From Campylorhamphus procurvoides (taxonomy: Eukaryota > Chordata > Aves > Passeriformes > Dendrocolaptidae): a DNA stretch of 64,000 nt. The stretch's first letter is position 1, and every line of letters starts with the position of its first letter. The translations under genes were made by a program, and so were the position numbers. The notes beneath the pieces are model-generated. The model did no database searches and was not told the DNA's origin. It saw only the letters and a list, made by a program, of their open reading frames with translations. Below, in pieces: positions 29,001 through 44,000 of this stretch. Where the stretch lies: the NCBI GenBank assembly GCA_013396655.1, contig WBMV01005965.1:225596-289595 (forward strand), read 5' to 3'.

Positions 29001-32000
29001 GACATTCTGATCTAATGAAACATCTTGAAAAAACCTACTGAGCATGTATACAACAGTGTAATGCATTTAAAATCATGTCTTCTGAAATTGTAAGGAAAAG
29101 GGGAAAAATGAGGCAACTTAATGTAACTAAAACCAGTGTGAATTCTGAGAAAAGGCAATGTAATGGCAAAAAAGTGTAGGAGGGGATAAGAATGCTTTTG
29201 AATATGCATAATTTCACATTTTTAGCAAAGGAAACAATCCAATGATCTTTTTTTCCCCCCTCACAGTAAACACTGAGTTAAATGTCAAGAATATCAATTA
29301 AACTTTAAAAGACATTTATATGAATGACGAAACAGTACCTAGTTACCAGGACTGGAATACCCTGAGTTCTTTGAGGAATTTTTACAGGGCAGGCAAGAAC
29401 AATTCATGGATGGGGAGGAGGGGGGTGTGTGTATATATATGTAATATTTACAGCTTTTAAACATAAATATACAAACTGTGCTATAGTAATTTTAAAAGAC
29501 TATGCAAGTTGGGGGTTTATAAGAATTTAATCTAGTTCATATCACCCTTGGGTAGGAAAGCAGTAGCACCAAAAAAAGACATGTAAACAAACTGACGCAC
29601 AATTTCTATTCGGACAACACTTTATGAATACAAGACAGACAGGGAAGCTCTTAAAGCAACCTTGCCCATACTTTAGTGTTAAAAAAGCTCTGAAGCAGCC
29701 CCCAAAAGGTTATTCCTCTCTAGATACTGCTGAAGTGGCATACATGGTCTTCAGTATCTTTTGGAAAGGTACTACTTCAGGACCATCTATCCCTTCACAA
29801 AGCTTTTGACCAAATCATAGTACTTTTATTCACAAAATCATTAACAATGCAAATAATTAGATGCCCCTCAACAAGTGCTGGGACAACATTAGGTAACTGC
29901 TGGTCAATATGTGTGCTAATTCTGAAATCTGGTAAATGGCAACCATCTCTTAAAGTAGGACTTTTGCTCAGATCGGCAAAGTCATCACCGTCTATAAGAC
30001 AATTTCTGTCTCAATCCAGTCACCCTCCTGACAAAGATTATTCTAATCATCCACTGCAAGAGTCACTTCTCTACCAAAGTGCATTACACAGCCAGCAGCT
30101 GTGCTCTTTTTACTGATTCTGCAAGGTCAACATGCTTTTGTCTACTTTTACCTACAAAATATAAGAGTTGAGACTGAAAACCATACCTGTTCTTCCTATT
30201 TCTCAAGTTCAGGATTTTTGACAGACGTCTACTTTGATTTCCAGACTGGAACTCCAGGACATCTACCTAACTTCACACTTTCTCAGAAACATAAACATAT
30301 GCATACAACACAGTTCTAACACCAGCTATACCATTTACTTCTTAGAAGCTCTCGTATCTGATCTACTTCTGTATTAATTACCAAAACACTATCTCTAATG
30401 TTAATTCTTGTTTTTGTATCTCATGTTTCACCCCATCCTAACCTAGTCACTCCTTTATTAAAAGATTCTACTTCTCCAACAAGAAAGCAGATTTTCTGCA
30501 ACACTATCTCTATTCTCTGCAAGTAGGTAAAGTTAAGTTTTTCCCTAGTTGTTCAACATCAGTTCATCAACAACCCATAATATCTCAAAACCACTAAGTC
30601 TTGCTAAAGTTCTTTCAAGATCTGGTCTTCATCTTCCCATGTCCCATTTATCTGCCCACAAGAGGCTTATGTAGTTTCAGAGGGATCAATACATTTCCCG
30701 TAGTGCCTTTAAGACTGCCATTGCACAGATGGAGCCTATGTTACCATTCTACAACTGACCAGCTTTCCCCAAGACAGACTGATCTGCTAGTATTTAGCAC
30801 CAAAGAGCAAACCCATGTATACGAAGCCTTTAAAAACATATACAGAAAAAAACCACCCAAACCACAGTATATTTGCTTGAGGGCATGTGGATATATCACC
30901 TATTGTCTGAAATGTCACATTATAAGATAGGGAAAACAAGTAGGAGAGCGCTTCTTATAAAAACATGCTATGTTTTAACAGCAGCTGTCATCAGGGCTAA
31001 GTCTGGAAGTAGGGAAAAACAAGTGTTCCAACTTGTGTTTTAAAAGTACTTCTTTGCCTTTTTTAAAGGAAGTATGACAGCATACTTTGCTTCAGAATAT
31101 TTAGCAATAGTATATTAAATAACTGAAACCCAGTCATCAATTATAGAACAATTCACTAGGTCTTTCTTTGGTGTCCTGATTTCACATCGTGAGGGGTACA
31201 GTTTCTTATAAAAACCCAAAGAAAGAAGTTTATTTTTGAGGATTTTTTTTAATACAAACTCCGAACAGCTAAGCGTTTCCAAAAAATCTCTCTCATCGTG
31301 CTTAGGATGTGTCCAGGTCACAGCCTTATTTTTAAGTCATTAATTTTATTCAAATACATATATATTTCTCTTACCTACAGTGTACCAACTTGCATCTGTT
31401 AATTTGTTGATAACTGCTTCCTGGTAAGTTCCATCTGGATTCTTCACTTCTACAACAGTTCCTACCTAAAATACAAAAGTCATTTAGCACTAGAGAGTTT
31501 CTAAAACAAGCAATGAATTCAACACTTTTGTATTAGCAAACAGAGATAATTTCTAACCTATTCCATGTTAAATATAACACACTTTTTCAGTTTCACTTGA
31601 ATATATTTGTATCCCTCAAACTTCTCTTTACATTCCTCTAAAATAAGCCAGCTAACTGAGCTGATTATTTCCTGCCAGCAGGTGGGGAACAAGAACCAAT
31701 TTGAGTGATGTCATACTCTTGTATAAGAGCTTTCCCATCAAATCCTCGAGTTCTCAATAGGAACCGTGACTGGAAATCAGAGCCAGCCATAGTTCTTAGC
31801 TTTAAGGCAAAAAGAACAACGAGACTCGCACCAGCCTATGCTGCATCCCTTTTAACTACAAAAGAAAAAGCTAACAGGCAGAGTGCACTACCTCTAACTT
31901 TGCAGCATTACCTTTTCTGCTTTGTGAACCTATCTGGCCTGTGTAATAAGTTGAACCTTCCACTGTTATCCCATACTGTACGTGCATACTTATGTCAAAT

Positions 32001-35000
32001 ACTGAAAAAAATTGGTTTTCAAAGCCTTAGCAAAATATAAATCAATTTTATTACCTTTAAAGGGCCCTTTATGTGGTCATCCTGCACTTCCACCGTTGAA
32101 GAATCATGCCTAAAGGTTACCTAAAAAACATAATTCAACTGACAATCGCTTGATACAATTGAGGAGCGTAAGCACACACAAATGTCAACAGCCCTCTTCT
32201 CTCTTATTTTACAGTTAGTCACCATACTCATTCCATTTTCTGAAATCTGTGTTTCATTCATTTATTTTAGAAATACAAGGGGCCAATTTCTTAGTCACCA
32301 GAACTTCTAAAATATCGTGTCTTTCAGAATAGAATCATTACCTCTAAAGGAAATTACAGACACCAGTTTGCCAAAAACATCCAATGGCTCAAAAAGACCT
32401 CTGCAGTTCTCTTACATGATTTAAACTTCTCTAGTATCATAGCAGGAAAGGAGAAAGTTACAGGAGTTCTGAGGCCAACTTATAAGACACATTTATATTT
32501 CAATACTTTGAAATTCAACAGTTTTAGCACCTGTATCTAACCCTATGTGAGTTGTTTTTTTTCTCTTCCTGATTAAAGTGCATTTTCCTCTGTCATGGTT
32601 GAAAGACTCAGACAAGAGAAGTACAGGATGCTACTGTCAACTAAACAAATGAATAACCCAAATAGCCTTTCAGTCAATGTCCAGCCTATGTGCTTAGAGT
32701 TAACTGGAAGGAAATGCAAAAACACTTAACCTCTCAGTCCTCCAAAACTGGAGTAAATAAATCCCATAAACATTTCCAAGGTATTTTCCCATGTCATTCC
32801 CATAAAGACACATAAAGGTTGTGTCTTTAATCCCACATATGCTGTCCGCAGGAACAAAAAAAGTCTGGAAATTCAAACTTATGATTATCTGTACCAGATG
32901 CTATAAACATTCACCTTTCATTTCATTCACAATTAAACTGGTCACACTGAAAATCATAGGATCCTCCTATCAATTACATTTGAAGTTTTATTTCCACTCT
33001 GGTTTTAAAACTACAGGAAACTGAGAAAATTCTGGCATTATATTTTATGAACATAGGTACATTTATTAACACACACAAATGATGTTCTGATGTTCACCAG
33101 AACACACTCCCTTGGAATATGATGTTTTATTTAGTATTTGAAATAAGTAAGAATGTAACATGAGACCCAGCTGTGTAACAGTTACTCACAACTACAGCAG
33201 TCCTACATTAAATCTCGGGGCATGTTTCACCAGTCTACCCAAGACTGTATTCTCACTACTGTTAGAGAGTTTCACTGTAACACACAGCAATAACATCTCC
33301 TTCAGAACAACAGAGTTCTCTAACATCAGCTCTACTACTTATTCTCCTCAAGAAGAGATTTTAAGTTTTGTAAACCTTGAAAGGAGGAAAAAGCCAAGAA
33401 CAGCACCCACAACAAGGAATAAGGAGAGTGTATCTCGACTGGATGATTAGTAAACAAATGCACTGAAATGCTTTAGTGTTTTCTAAGTGCTACTTCAATG
33501 AGTCATCTTGTGTATCTTCTGTTAGAACTACAATACATATAAGTTGTGAGACTATGTTCTTTATAGAGCTGTGTCACCTCACCTACTAATGGCAAATACT
33601 TTCTGTCCACCACACAGACAAAAATCATACTTTGTAACCTGAAGCCAGACAAGGGATTCAGGCTAGGAATTAACTGAGCAAAGACTACTCTTCTGAACTT
33701 CATCCTGACAGACACAGGTATTTAAGTCTCTCTTTGAGGGGATTTAACTAGAAAGCCAAAGTTTGGTTAAGATGCAGAATAATCTGAAAGCAGGTCACTA
33801 TTGGCTCATACAAAATATCCAGCGTATCAATCCTGATTTAGAGACATCCGCTTTTATTTACTTTCTGTAGTTATCTTACATGTATATTACAGCATAAAGG
33901 AACTCTACTGAAAACCATGAGCCAGCCACAATGTGCTATGATGGAAGATAAACAAAGTAAATTACTATTGTGTATTCCAGAATGGTTTTTCTTTTTAAAG
34001 ATGACTTGGGGCTTTGACTCTCTGAGGGGAAAAGATTTTTGATACCAATAGTTTTTACTTCTTGAGATATTCCTAAGTGCTTAAAAATACTGCTTATTAG
34101 CTGAAATATTCAAACTTTAAACTCAGTGTGATACTGCTGGCCTTTCCTGAAGCTAAGGAAAGTGATGTCAGCATTTGTTAGTTGTGGGTTTTAATTCCCA
34201 CAGTATTTACCAGTGTGGAACCTTTCTGTCTCAGACAAAAGGTTAAGACAGCACATCATGAACCTGGTTAGACTCAGCTGGAAATTCCCTCTTCTTCATC
34301 GTCCTGAGAAGACAGTCCTCGTAAGCTGTATTTACAGCAGATGCTTCACTTGTTTCTGTTTAATAAAGACCTACACGGAAAACACTGAAACTTCTCTGCA
34401 GGGTGCCCAAATACAAATGGGTGTGGATGATGGTGATAATTGTTTTAGGAGATGCTGTCAACACAAACTGGCTTAAACAGGTCTCTAAAAAAAGCTTTCA
34501 CATAGCCAATGAAGCGGACTAACACTCTCGTAGTACTGGAAGTCTTGTCCTTTAGTCGAATTTGCACTGCCTTCAACACTTTTCACAAGTCCAGGCAACT
34601 CTTAAGTTTTACTGCTTTCCATGACTAAGTGTGCAAAATGCTATTGTACAGTTCTCTACCATGTATAGAACTTGCCAAAACCCACTAAACTGTGAAATAC
34701 AGAACCTATTGACAGTGAAATTGTAAGTACATAGCAACTGTAACAAAGCTGTTAAATTATGCTGGTGATGGGAAAGTTATTGTGAAGGTAAGCCCTCAAA
34801 ATACTCTAGGAAGCAGAATTCAATAGAAGAAGAAAGCAGGTAAAAGGAGAGAAAATTCAATGTATTTTACTTCTCTGAAGATTACGTATTCAATCCTGAA
34901 AGAATTTTGTTGCCATCCTACTTTCTCAACAGAGCATCTAGTTATAAAACTTAAATGAATGCTTTACACTAAAATTGACAGTATGTGTTAACTTTCTTCT

Positions 35001-38000
35001 CCTCTAGTAGTTCTAGAAGACTAAGGCATAAAATACATTGGGGCCAGAACAAACTGCTAAACAAGTGGAAAATAAATGCAGCAGATAAACTATCAAAACT
35101 CCACACTAAGTACACCTGATAACAAGATCTTTGTTAGAGCTAATATTGGGGAAAGTGTGTGTGTGCCACAAAGAGCTAAAAAAACTTTTAGAGAAAATCA
35201 AAGGGTCAGTGTTAAGGAACACACATTCCTGGTGGAGAAAAGACAATGTAAACAGATATTATTACAGCATGTACACACAAAAACCTCAACCACAAATCAC
35301 ATTATTCTACAAAGCAACAACAGTACTGGCTAAACTGCTCTAAGCGACACAGTAGCAGCAAAGACACACACAAAAAAACCTTGAATCCAGGGGGCTTTAG
35401 GCACAATCTCCACAAACAATCTACAGTGAAAATTCTATCTCATGTCAAGATCTTTCTGCAAAACACTGCAGTGACAAAACTGCAAGTAATAAACCCACAA
35501 AACCCACTGAATAATAGTACTGTTGGTGGTCATCTAGGAATGTGGACTCCAAGTCCCCCAAAAAACTGAAATGAGTTAAGAATTCACTGATTTAGGCACA
35601 ACACAATTCCTGTACTTAAATACCAATGCTTAACAGCTTAAATAGCAATGGTTATTTTGCTTAAACTCAATGGTGCTGTAAAGCATAGACCAGCTGATGG
35701 TATTAGGAGTTATGACTAAGAAATGAAAACATCACTAATTTGCTCTTTTGTCAGATTTAAGACTAAAATATTCTTGCTGTATTTAAAATTATTATCAAGT
35801 AAGTGACAATAGTCCTTCCCATCAAGGCTTTTGGAGAGCACCTGCTCTCTGCCTCATACACACTATAGGCAAAAATCAGTCACAGCATGAGGGCAGATTC
35901 AAATAATGCACAACAGTGGAGACCCTTCAATGACAGGTTGCCACCACTCACAATTCACACATTTTTCACTGAAATTTACAGCAGATACAAGAAAAATATC
36001 CTGGCGCTATAACTGTTGCAGAGCAACAATCTAATTTATGTTTTCTAAGTGCTTTTGATCCTTGCTCTAAAATATTTCTGCATGAAGATAAGAAGCAAAG
36101 CAGAAAAACAGTACTTGCTCCCGAATTAGAAGCCTTTATGGCAACATCATCTAAACAGAAATAGATGGCCATTTTGCAGAGTAGATTTGTTAAAGAATAA
36201 AAACAAGCCCAAACATTGTTCTCATTATTTCTAAAAATACTTCAAGAAATGTTAAAACACATCTCTTGTAATCCCTCTCCAGAATTTTCATTTGTACTGC
36301 ATATGGCTTATATTGATTTAGCCATTAATTAGTTATCATAAAGCTTAGGTGAGATCCCTTGCTTGGTATTTGGTAGGACTCAATAGGCCAAGTCTTTTCT
36401 GGAAGACAGCAGGGTTTCAGCTTATTCCTGAAGCATTATCTAGTTGTCACTACTAAATGGCAGTGACCTGTGCTGTCAAATGAACAAAATTCTATTAAAT
36501 CTACTTTGAGTAGTTTTAGCTACTTCCTGGTAATTTTCTCCCATACGTAGGACTAGATTTGTCACATTTTAATCAAATACTTTAAGGTCAGCCTATGGCA
36601 CTGAAGCCCACAAACACTTGATGCAAGCAGATGACAAAGCAGTGACAGAAACAGAGCATACTTAATAGTGTGGGAGGGGGGGAGCCCCTCCCCTCCCAAC
36701 AATAATAAGCTTACTGTTATTTCAAAGACCGTACTGCCAGACTCCAAGGAAAGGACAGCCTCTTTGCTGTTCTGAGACTAAAAAGAAGTTTCACATTGTG
36801 CCATTTCGAACATTAATAACTTCCCCTCCCCCTCAAAAAAATTGCAGGAAAACCACATACCTTGACTTTGACAAGCCTTTTTGCTGTCTTGATCTTGGCT
36901 TCACAGAAGGCTCCTCTATACTTTGCACTCACATCAGTGCCCACTGTGAGATAGGGAGGCTCATCAATGGCCTGGAACAGAAAGGAAAACAACTGCTTTT
37001 TAATTACTGACCACTGGCAATACAGCTGTCATGTCTCACCAGCTTTTGTGGACAGGGCATTAAAAACAGTCCAATAAAACTCCACTTGACAGCATATGTG
37101 TATCACAGCAGTAGAAACACAGAACACAACACTAAGCTAAACAATGAATATAAATGCAATCTCATAATACATAATCTCATTATATAAATATAACCCCATA
37201 AAGAGAACAAACTGATACCAAAGTTATCTACAAGCACCACACAGACTTCCAGCCTCTGTACCATCTTGAAGACACAGGAAATGTCTTGTGTTCTGCTGCA
37301 ATGGTGAAGGCCAACCAAGTGTTCGACCTTCTCCTTTAACTGACTCAAGACCAGCTAAGTCACATGAAGACACTGCTGTTTATTTTCCTCAAATAATCTA
37401 GGTTCATTTTTCATGAACCATATAGAGCATTTGATCACCACTGCAGCTATGTTTACTGTAAATACGGTATCTGAGTAACTTTAGAGAGAAAAACAATGAA
37501 ATGCATTTCTTTAACTACCACTATTAATCATTATACACTTTAAAACAGTATGTGAAATCTTCAGTGGATACGTATTGGAATTTTTTTCTACGATTTTATT
37601 ATTCTGTTGAAAGACAAATTACATGTGCTTTCAACCCCCCAAGTTGCGGGAGTATTTTGTGACAAAATCACTTAACTGAAATTTCCAAAATACTTCCCTC
37701 ACTTTCTGACTCATGATAACAGCACAAAGCGGTAAGTTAAAACAATTAGCAAAATGGGATGTATCACAGAGAATACAAACTAGGAAAGCAAACAGCAATA
37801 ATCGAAGTCTGGCAATAATTTCAGGTAATTCTTACCACGACTTTTGTAATTTTCATCAACTCTGAGACACAAGTTCTCAAGCAGGTTTTTTTCAGTTCTA
37901 CCAATATTAGAGAGATTAAAAGCTAGTATACTGCTATTTTTACCTTCCTGTTATCCCGTCTCTGCTTTATGCTTGTGTCATTTAATAGGTGTTCTTACAC

Positions 38001-41000
38001 TAAGAGTGTGACATGCTTTATCAGGATTTGTTTTTATTCTTTTTTTGCTTTTCAGAGCAGGTTACCAGGAAAAAACAGCACGTTAAAATGCAGCTAAAAT
38101 CTGATAACATAATTCAGTAACCTCAGATAAGGTATTGCAAGCATACTGGAAGTATTTTAACAAGAAGCACTACAGCACTCTTTAAAGGGAAGAGGGAGGC
38201 ACAAACACTGGACTACCCTACAATATAAAAAAGTTCTGAGTTTCCTAAAATTATTGAAAATATCTTGAGACATCTTGAAACAACTGTATTAGTCTCCTAT
38301 GTCCAAATTTCTGAGCTGCAGTCTCTGCCTTCATTTTATTTTCAAACAAGGTAATCTGAATTTGCATTTACAGTTTATATGTAAACTTAATCACTTGCAC
38401 TTTATAATTTATAGACAAGAATTACCTTTTCAGTAGCATATCATAAACAAAAGGTTATTGATGGCTTTAACAGGAAAACTGAAAAGTATGTCCAGCACAC
38501 ACCATCATTCATTTATAATGAGATCATGAACTTCTTTCATGCAAAGTAGCTTTAACACACCCCCCAGATTTCCTGTCAGTGTTTCTATGTCTCTATAAAC
38601 TCTCGAAAATCTTTCAGTTCACACTGCAAGAAGCAGAAAAGGGAAGGTGATGTGGTATCTCTGCTTGTTCGCTTCCTTGTTTAACCGCTAGCAGAAGACT
38701 GGTATTGAAGACCCTCCTGGGCAGCCCTCGCCAAGCAGGCGCTTCCCGGAGGGATCACTCTTGCGGCTGCATAAATGAAGGAGGCCGGACTGCCAGAAGC
38801 GGCCATCCATGCGCACAGGGATCCCCCTGGCCGCAGGGGCTATTTCGGAGCAGCCCTGTTGTGGGGCGCGCCCTTGGCCAGCGCTCGTTGCGGACGGCCG
38901 GGGGATGCTGCAGCCCGGGGGGAAGGAGCGCGGCCGCCCGGTTTGGTGCGGCTACCCCGGGGGATGCTGCAGCCCCGGCTCCCGCCGGGACCGTGCCGCT
39001 TTAAGGGGAGGGGCCGGGCATGGAGCAGGGAAGCTGCCAGAAGTTTCTGGCTGCCCGGGCCGGCCCCGAGCGCTGCCGCCCTCCCTACCCTCTCCTCTCC
39101 TGTCCCCGAAGGCGCCCGGCGCTCCGGCAGATTAAGCGCGGATTGCCGTACACTAAATTTGTCCCCTTAAGGCGATTGCCGTGTAAATCTGCACGCAGGG
39201 CTTCCCGGGAGCCGAGCACCCAAGGCTGGCAGCGGCAGCTCCCGGGATCCGCCCGTATCCATCGCTCCCGGCCCGGGAAGTGCCCGCGCCCCGGCAGCGC
39301 AGCCCCTCGGGAATGCGCCTGGGTACCCCAAACCATCAGCCACGCCACTGCAAACATTTATGGTGCTGTCCCGGGTGAGCAAGGGGGGATAAAGGGGAAA
39401 GAACTTCCCGCAGCTCTGCACTTTTCCATCAGGGAACCCAAACTAATGGGCAAGCGCCATGCTCCTACTAGCACTTAATTTTGCTTTATTAATGGGAGTA
39501 GGATGAATAGTTTTTCTCCGCTATCTCGATTCACAACTGCTGTGCGCGGACAGGAGCTGCAGCACAGCGTGCCGCAGCTGAAAAGCTGGTTTAGCGCTTA
39601 AATAAGGAGCAGTCTCCAGGTGACCAGTCAGCAATTTCCACCAATTCAGTGGCTGAATTTTCTTTGGCAGCCAAAGCAGGCTGCTGGAAGAGTTCTGCTC
39701 CAGCCTTCAGGCTGATTATACCTGGAAGGACTGATAAATGGCTAGATGCCCGTATCATAAAACAAGCTGCACATCTTCTGAATTTGGACATTTACATCGG
39801 TATTAGTAGTTCTGATGTTCCAAGTATGAGGGAGGACACACATGGACCTCTCCAGAGCACCATGGCATGCACATTTTAACACTGCAATCTGAAACGGTAG
39901 CATCATGCTTTTACATACATTTTAAGGCCATTAAAGAAGTCACTTTTCCAGCATTTTTTTACACATTTATGTATTTTTCCATCTACGTGGGATGAAATCA
40001 TCCTCACACCTCTTCTCTGAACTGTGCTGCATTACTATATTCAAATTCCTTTGTAAAGTCTGTCATACCATAGAGCAGCTGATAACTTTACACTGTGCTT
40101 TGCCTATAAGCACATCTAATACCGTGTGTGTGAATATATTATTTCTATCTCCTAATCTGTATTCCTCTGTACCACACACAGGATGTTCCAAGTAAACCAC
40201 ATGAAAACAAGACTGAGTATTCAATCTAGGAACACAGCAGACATGGTTACTAGAGGAGCCTGCAGGACTGCTTTTGCATTATTACACAAAGAGGAAACTG
40301 TGTCTATACCTTCCCTTTGTCTTCCATATATACAAAGTTTGAAGAGCACAGACTTCAGCTTGTATTAAACATTCACAATTCAACATTTATCTACTCTACA
40401 AGACTCGAGTCAAGAAACTAGCGAAGCATTTCCAAGAAGCAAAACCCCCTCCAACAATCCAACAACTACTGAAAAGAAAGGACTGGGTTTAGTTTTTAAA
40501 TGAAAATTTAACTTTTTTTTTTTTTTATTTTCAGTAACTAAGGTTCTGAAAAAGCTTGTTAAAGATTCAAGACTCTCTCCTTGACCCCACCTTGCATTCA
40601 AATTAATTACTGAGTTTAAAAAAGAAACATTATAAGGCTCAATATCTGACTTTTTTCTCATCCATTTTAAGCAAGAACAGTGGCAAAACTCTTTTTCCTA
40701 CTGCCTATGGTATTTTGAAGTTATTTTTCCAAAGGAAGCATTTTCTCATTGTTTGCCTATCATTGATAATTTAAGATGGAAACACCCAGTTTACAAGTGG
40801 AATCACACACATACTTGAATATTCCACCTACATCATCCTAGTCCCACAAATAAGTGGGAAAACTCACCAGTAATACCCCACTACTTCAACCCAAACCCAA
40901 GCCAGATCTTTAAGTCTTCTAATAAAGGGCAAAAATTCCTTTTCCATCATGAAGAATTAGCAGCTCCCTCAAAGTTATTGAAAGACTTTCAGAAACCTTT

Positions 41001-44000
41001 GGGGCAATGAAGGCTTGAAAAGGACTCCATTTTCAAAAATAGCTTTTTTTTTTTTTTAAACAAGGATAAATCCAACATCTCCTAGACAAGGTCTGAAGAA
41101 CTGTTTTCATAAACACAGAGGAAAGAAACACAAAGAAACCCATTAAAAATTCTCTTGTCAATTACTGCAATATTTAAGTTAAAAATCATTACCTTAAGTA
41201 CTTTCAAACTGCAGTAAGTCTCACCCAATAGCAGAGATCTGCCCACACTGCAGAATCAATCCCTTAATAAACAAAATCACAGAGTGTAATTAAGAGGCCA
41301 AGATTTTGCTTACAGCTAAACCTGCTGTGGTTATGAGGATGCTCAACTTTACAGTAATTAGTAGAAGTTTTCAGGAAAAACTGTAACACCTTAATATACT
41401 CAATTTGGCAGATAATATCTTTATAGTTGATTTCAAATACGTTTCTCATGTATTTACAGAGCGACAAAGATGAGAAACTTCTAAAACCTTTCTACAAATC
41501 ATATGTTACCAAGGCACACAACTCTTCAGAGACAAATGCAGCACCTGAAACAAAGACTGAAGCCCAGAAGACAAAAAACTCCTTTAAAAAAATGTAAATC
41601 CATCGGCCCATCATCCACCTCCCAGAAATGAGAACACTGCAACAGGAAACAGGAGGAATTTTTCTGCAAACTTGCAAACTACAGAACAGAATAAAAGGCA
41701 GTGATGTTTTTAACATGAAAAAGCTATTACATGAAAGCCCAAGAGTAAGAGTGTGCTCTCGGCAAATTTTCTTCTGGCTGAAAAAATCAGATTTTTGACT
41801 TGATATTTTGGTTTTGTTACTGTTGTAAGGCAAAACTAATAATTTTGACATTACTGAAGAAAAATGGTTCAATTTCTATCAGTATTTGCCCACAAATAAA
41901 AATTACAGTAGGAAACATCCGGATGAAACCAAACATTTACAAGTTAAAAAAAAAGGGGGGGGGGAGGGGGAAGGGCTTCTTGTAATGAAACCTATTCCTA
42001 GTTTTAATTTAAAACCTACAGGAAGTTTCAAGTAACACCTCACCAATCTTGTAAGCAAAAGCTGTGGCAAAAAGTCATTGTTGTCAGTCCTGTCAACCAA
42101 GCTGAAAGTTACCAGAACCTAGTGCACAAATGTCTGGAATCACTAAACCAACTTCCGACAGCTTTAGCCTTCTCTACAGGTGCAAAGCGGATATTTTCTC
42201 TATTTCAAATTATTTGGTTAGATCAGTCCAATGCCAAGCTTATTTAAAGTTCTTAAAGACTTGAAAGGGTTCAAAAGCTGATTTTTGTCTCCGAATAAAA
42301 ATGAGCTATGTGGAAAGGATTTAGAGGTTCTAAGATCATGAAGGACCAAGTGACCCAAAACAAGAGGTTCAATTTGGTAATCACAAGTAACACCTATTTA
42401 ATGTATCTGTAATAAATGCAAAATGGATTTTCATTATTTTTACTTATTCTGTGTAAAGTGGAATTTTTATGGGACTAGTAATCCCATTCCTTTTTCTTCT
42501 TCCCTGAACTATACTAAGTTGACGGATACAGAATTACAAAAGTATTTTAACCCTACTCAAAACACAAAATATTACCAAGACTTTAAAGGTTAGTCCATCT
42601 TTATCATTGCCAAAGAGCAACTCGATTCTCCATCCAGAAATTTACCGAGTAGTGTAATTTCCAAATATCTAAATTGTAACTACCTCATTTGAAATAGCAA
42701 AACCAGAAAAGTGACTATGCTTTAAAAAAGTTAACAGCAGTTACATATTTTTCCCTACCATACTGAACAAAACCAACTGAATTCTGATTCTGTTCCTGAT
42801 TTGGTCACAGATTTGCCATGCCATGATGAGACCCAGTGGGCATGTACCAACTTTCAGTTCTACAGAATGGGGCTAATGCACATCTCACTCAAAGGCAAGA
42901 GGGCATTTGATCTTTCTCTAGTACTTTAAGACCTAGGAATGGAAATCTGTATTCTTTCTATCAGTACAGCACATCACTCTATACAGTGTTTTATTTAATA
43001 AAAGCACTCCAGAACTGCTGATCAAGGTCTCTAAAAATAACACCAATTCCTTATTATTCCTTCTGTAAGTTGCTTGTTTTGTATTGCTGAAAGGCTACAT
43101 GAAGAGAAGATATTTTGAATGGCTGCTCTTACTGTTTATCCCCCTAAATATAAAATCTTTTTTGAAGTCAATTATTGCCATAGCTACCACACTGCAATTT
43201 TTTCCTGTAAGGTTGAACTAAATATTCAAACTATTTAACATAATAGTTTAGTACTGTAAAATGATGCAACTTCATTAATGTTGGCCAGACTCTTTTTGTA
43301 CATTCCAAGTGAAGTCTGAACATGAAGTTTCTACATATGTACAGATGAAAAAGTAACACAATTTGAAATAAGGAGCTTCTGAATGAAGACTTTTCTTTTA
43401 GTCACACCTATTTGAAAAACTTATTTCACATTTCCTGTGCTTAGTACACGAGCCAAAATTCATTCAAGTATGGAGAACTGTTAAGTTTAAAAAAAGGAAG
43501 CTATCAGTAACGTGTTTATTAGAGGGTAAAATAATTTAGTAAAAAGTACGTCCTTGATACATGTTTTGCACTTGAAAGTAAGTTAAATTAGACCTTTATG
43601 TTAACAAATGCTCTTTTTCCAACTAAAAACTTCGGATAATGTTAGAAGCATTATTTAAATTATGAGGTCTGAAAAACTTGGTTCATATTTACCACAGTTC
43701 TGTCTAGAAATGCCGCTATGAAAAACTTGGGATGTTTCAAAGCACTGAAAAGAATGATACAATAATGATATGCTTGTCTTCTGAATGGATTCAAACAAAG
43801 ATAATTTGATAGTTTAATCAAACAAAACTAGTCCAGGCTGTTCCTGATCAAAATGGTGAAGTGACTAAATGTAAAGTCTGAAAAATAAAGAGTAAATGAA
43901 ATCTCAAGACAAAAAGAAAAAAAAAACACAAAACAAACAAAACCACAAACCTGTTTTTAAAACAATTGTATAATTCTTTTGGAATACTTCTATTTCCAGT

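Noticed and set aside
28749..29066. 105-codon minus-strand open frame in intron 4
   Set aside because: No recognisable domain, no splice-site framing and codon content not unlike random sequence; kept only as a note in the intron entry.
30601..30930. 109-codon plus-strand open frame in intron 4
   Set aside because: Opposite strand to the host gene, no recognisable motif, and expected by chance in a window of this size.
38705..39478. Open frames of 99-152 codons across the internal CpG island
   Set aside because: GC-rich sequence lacks stop codons by chance; the frames overlap one another in different phases, are Arg/Pro/Gly/Ala-rich and show no domain or conserved motif.
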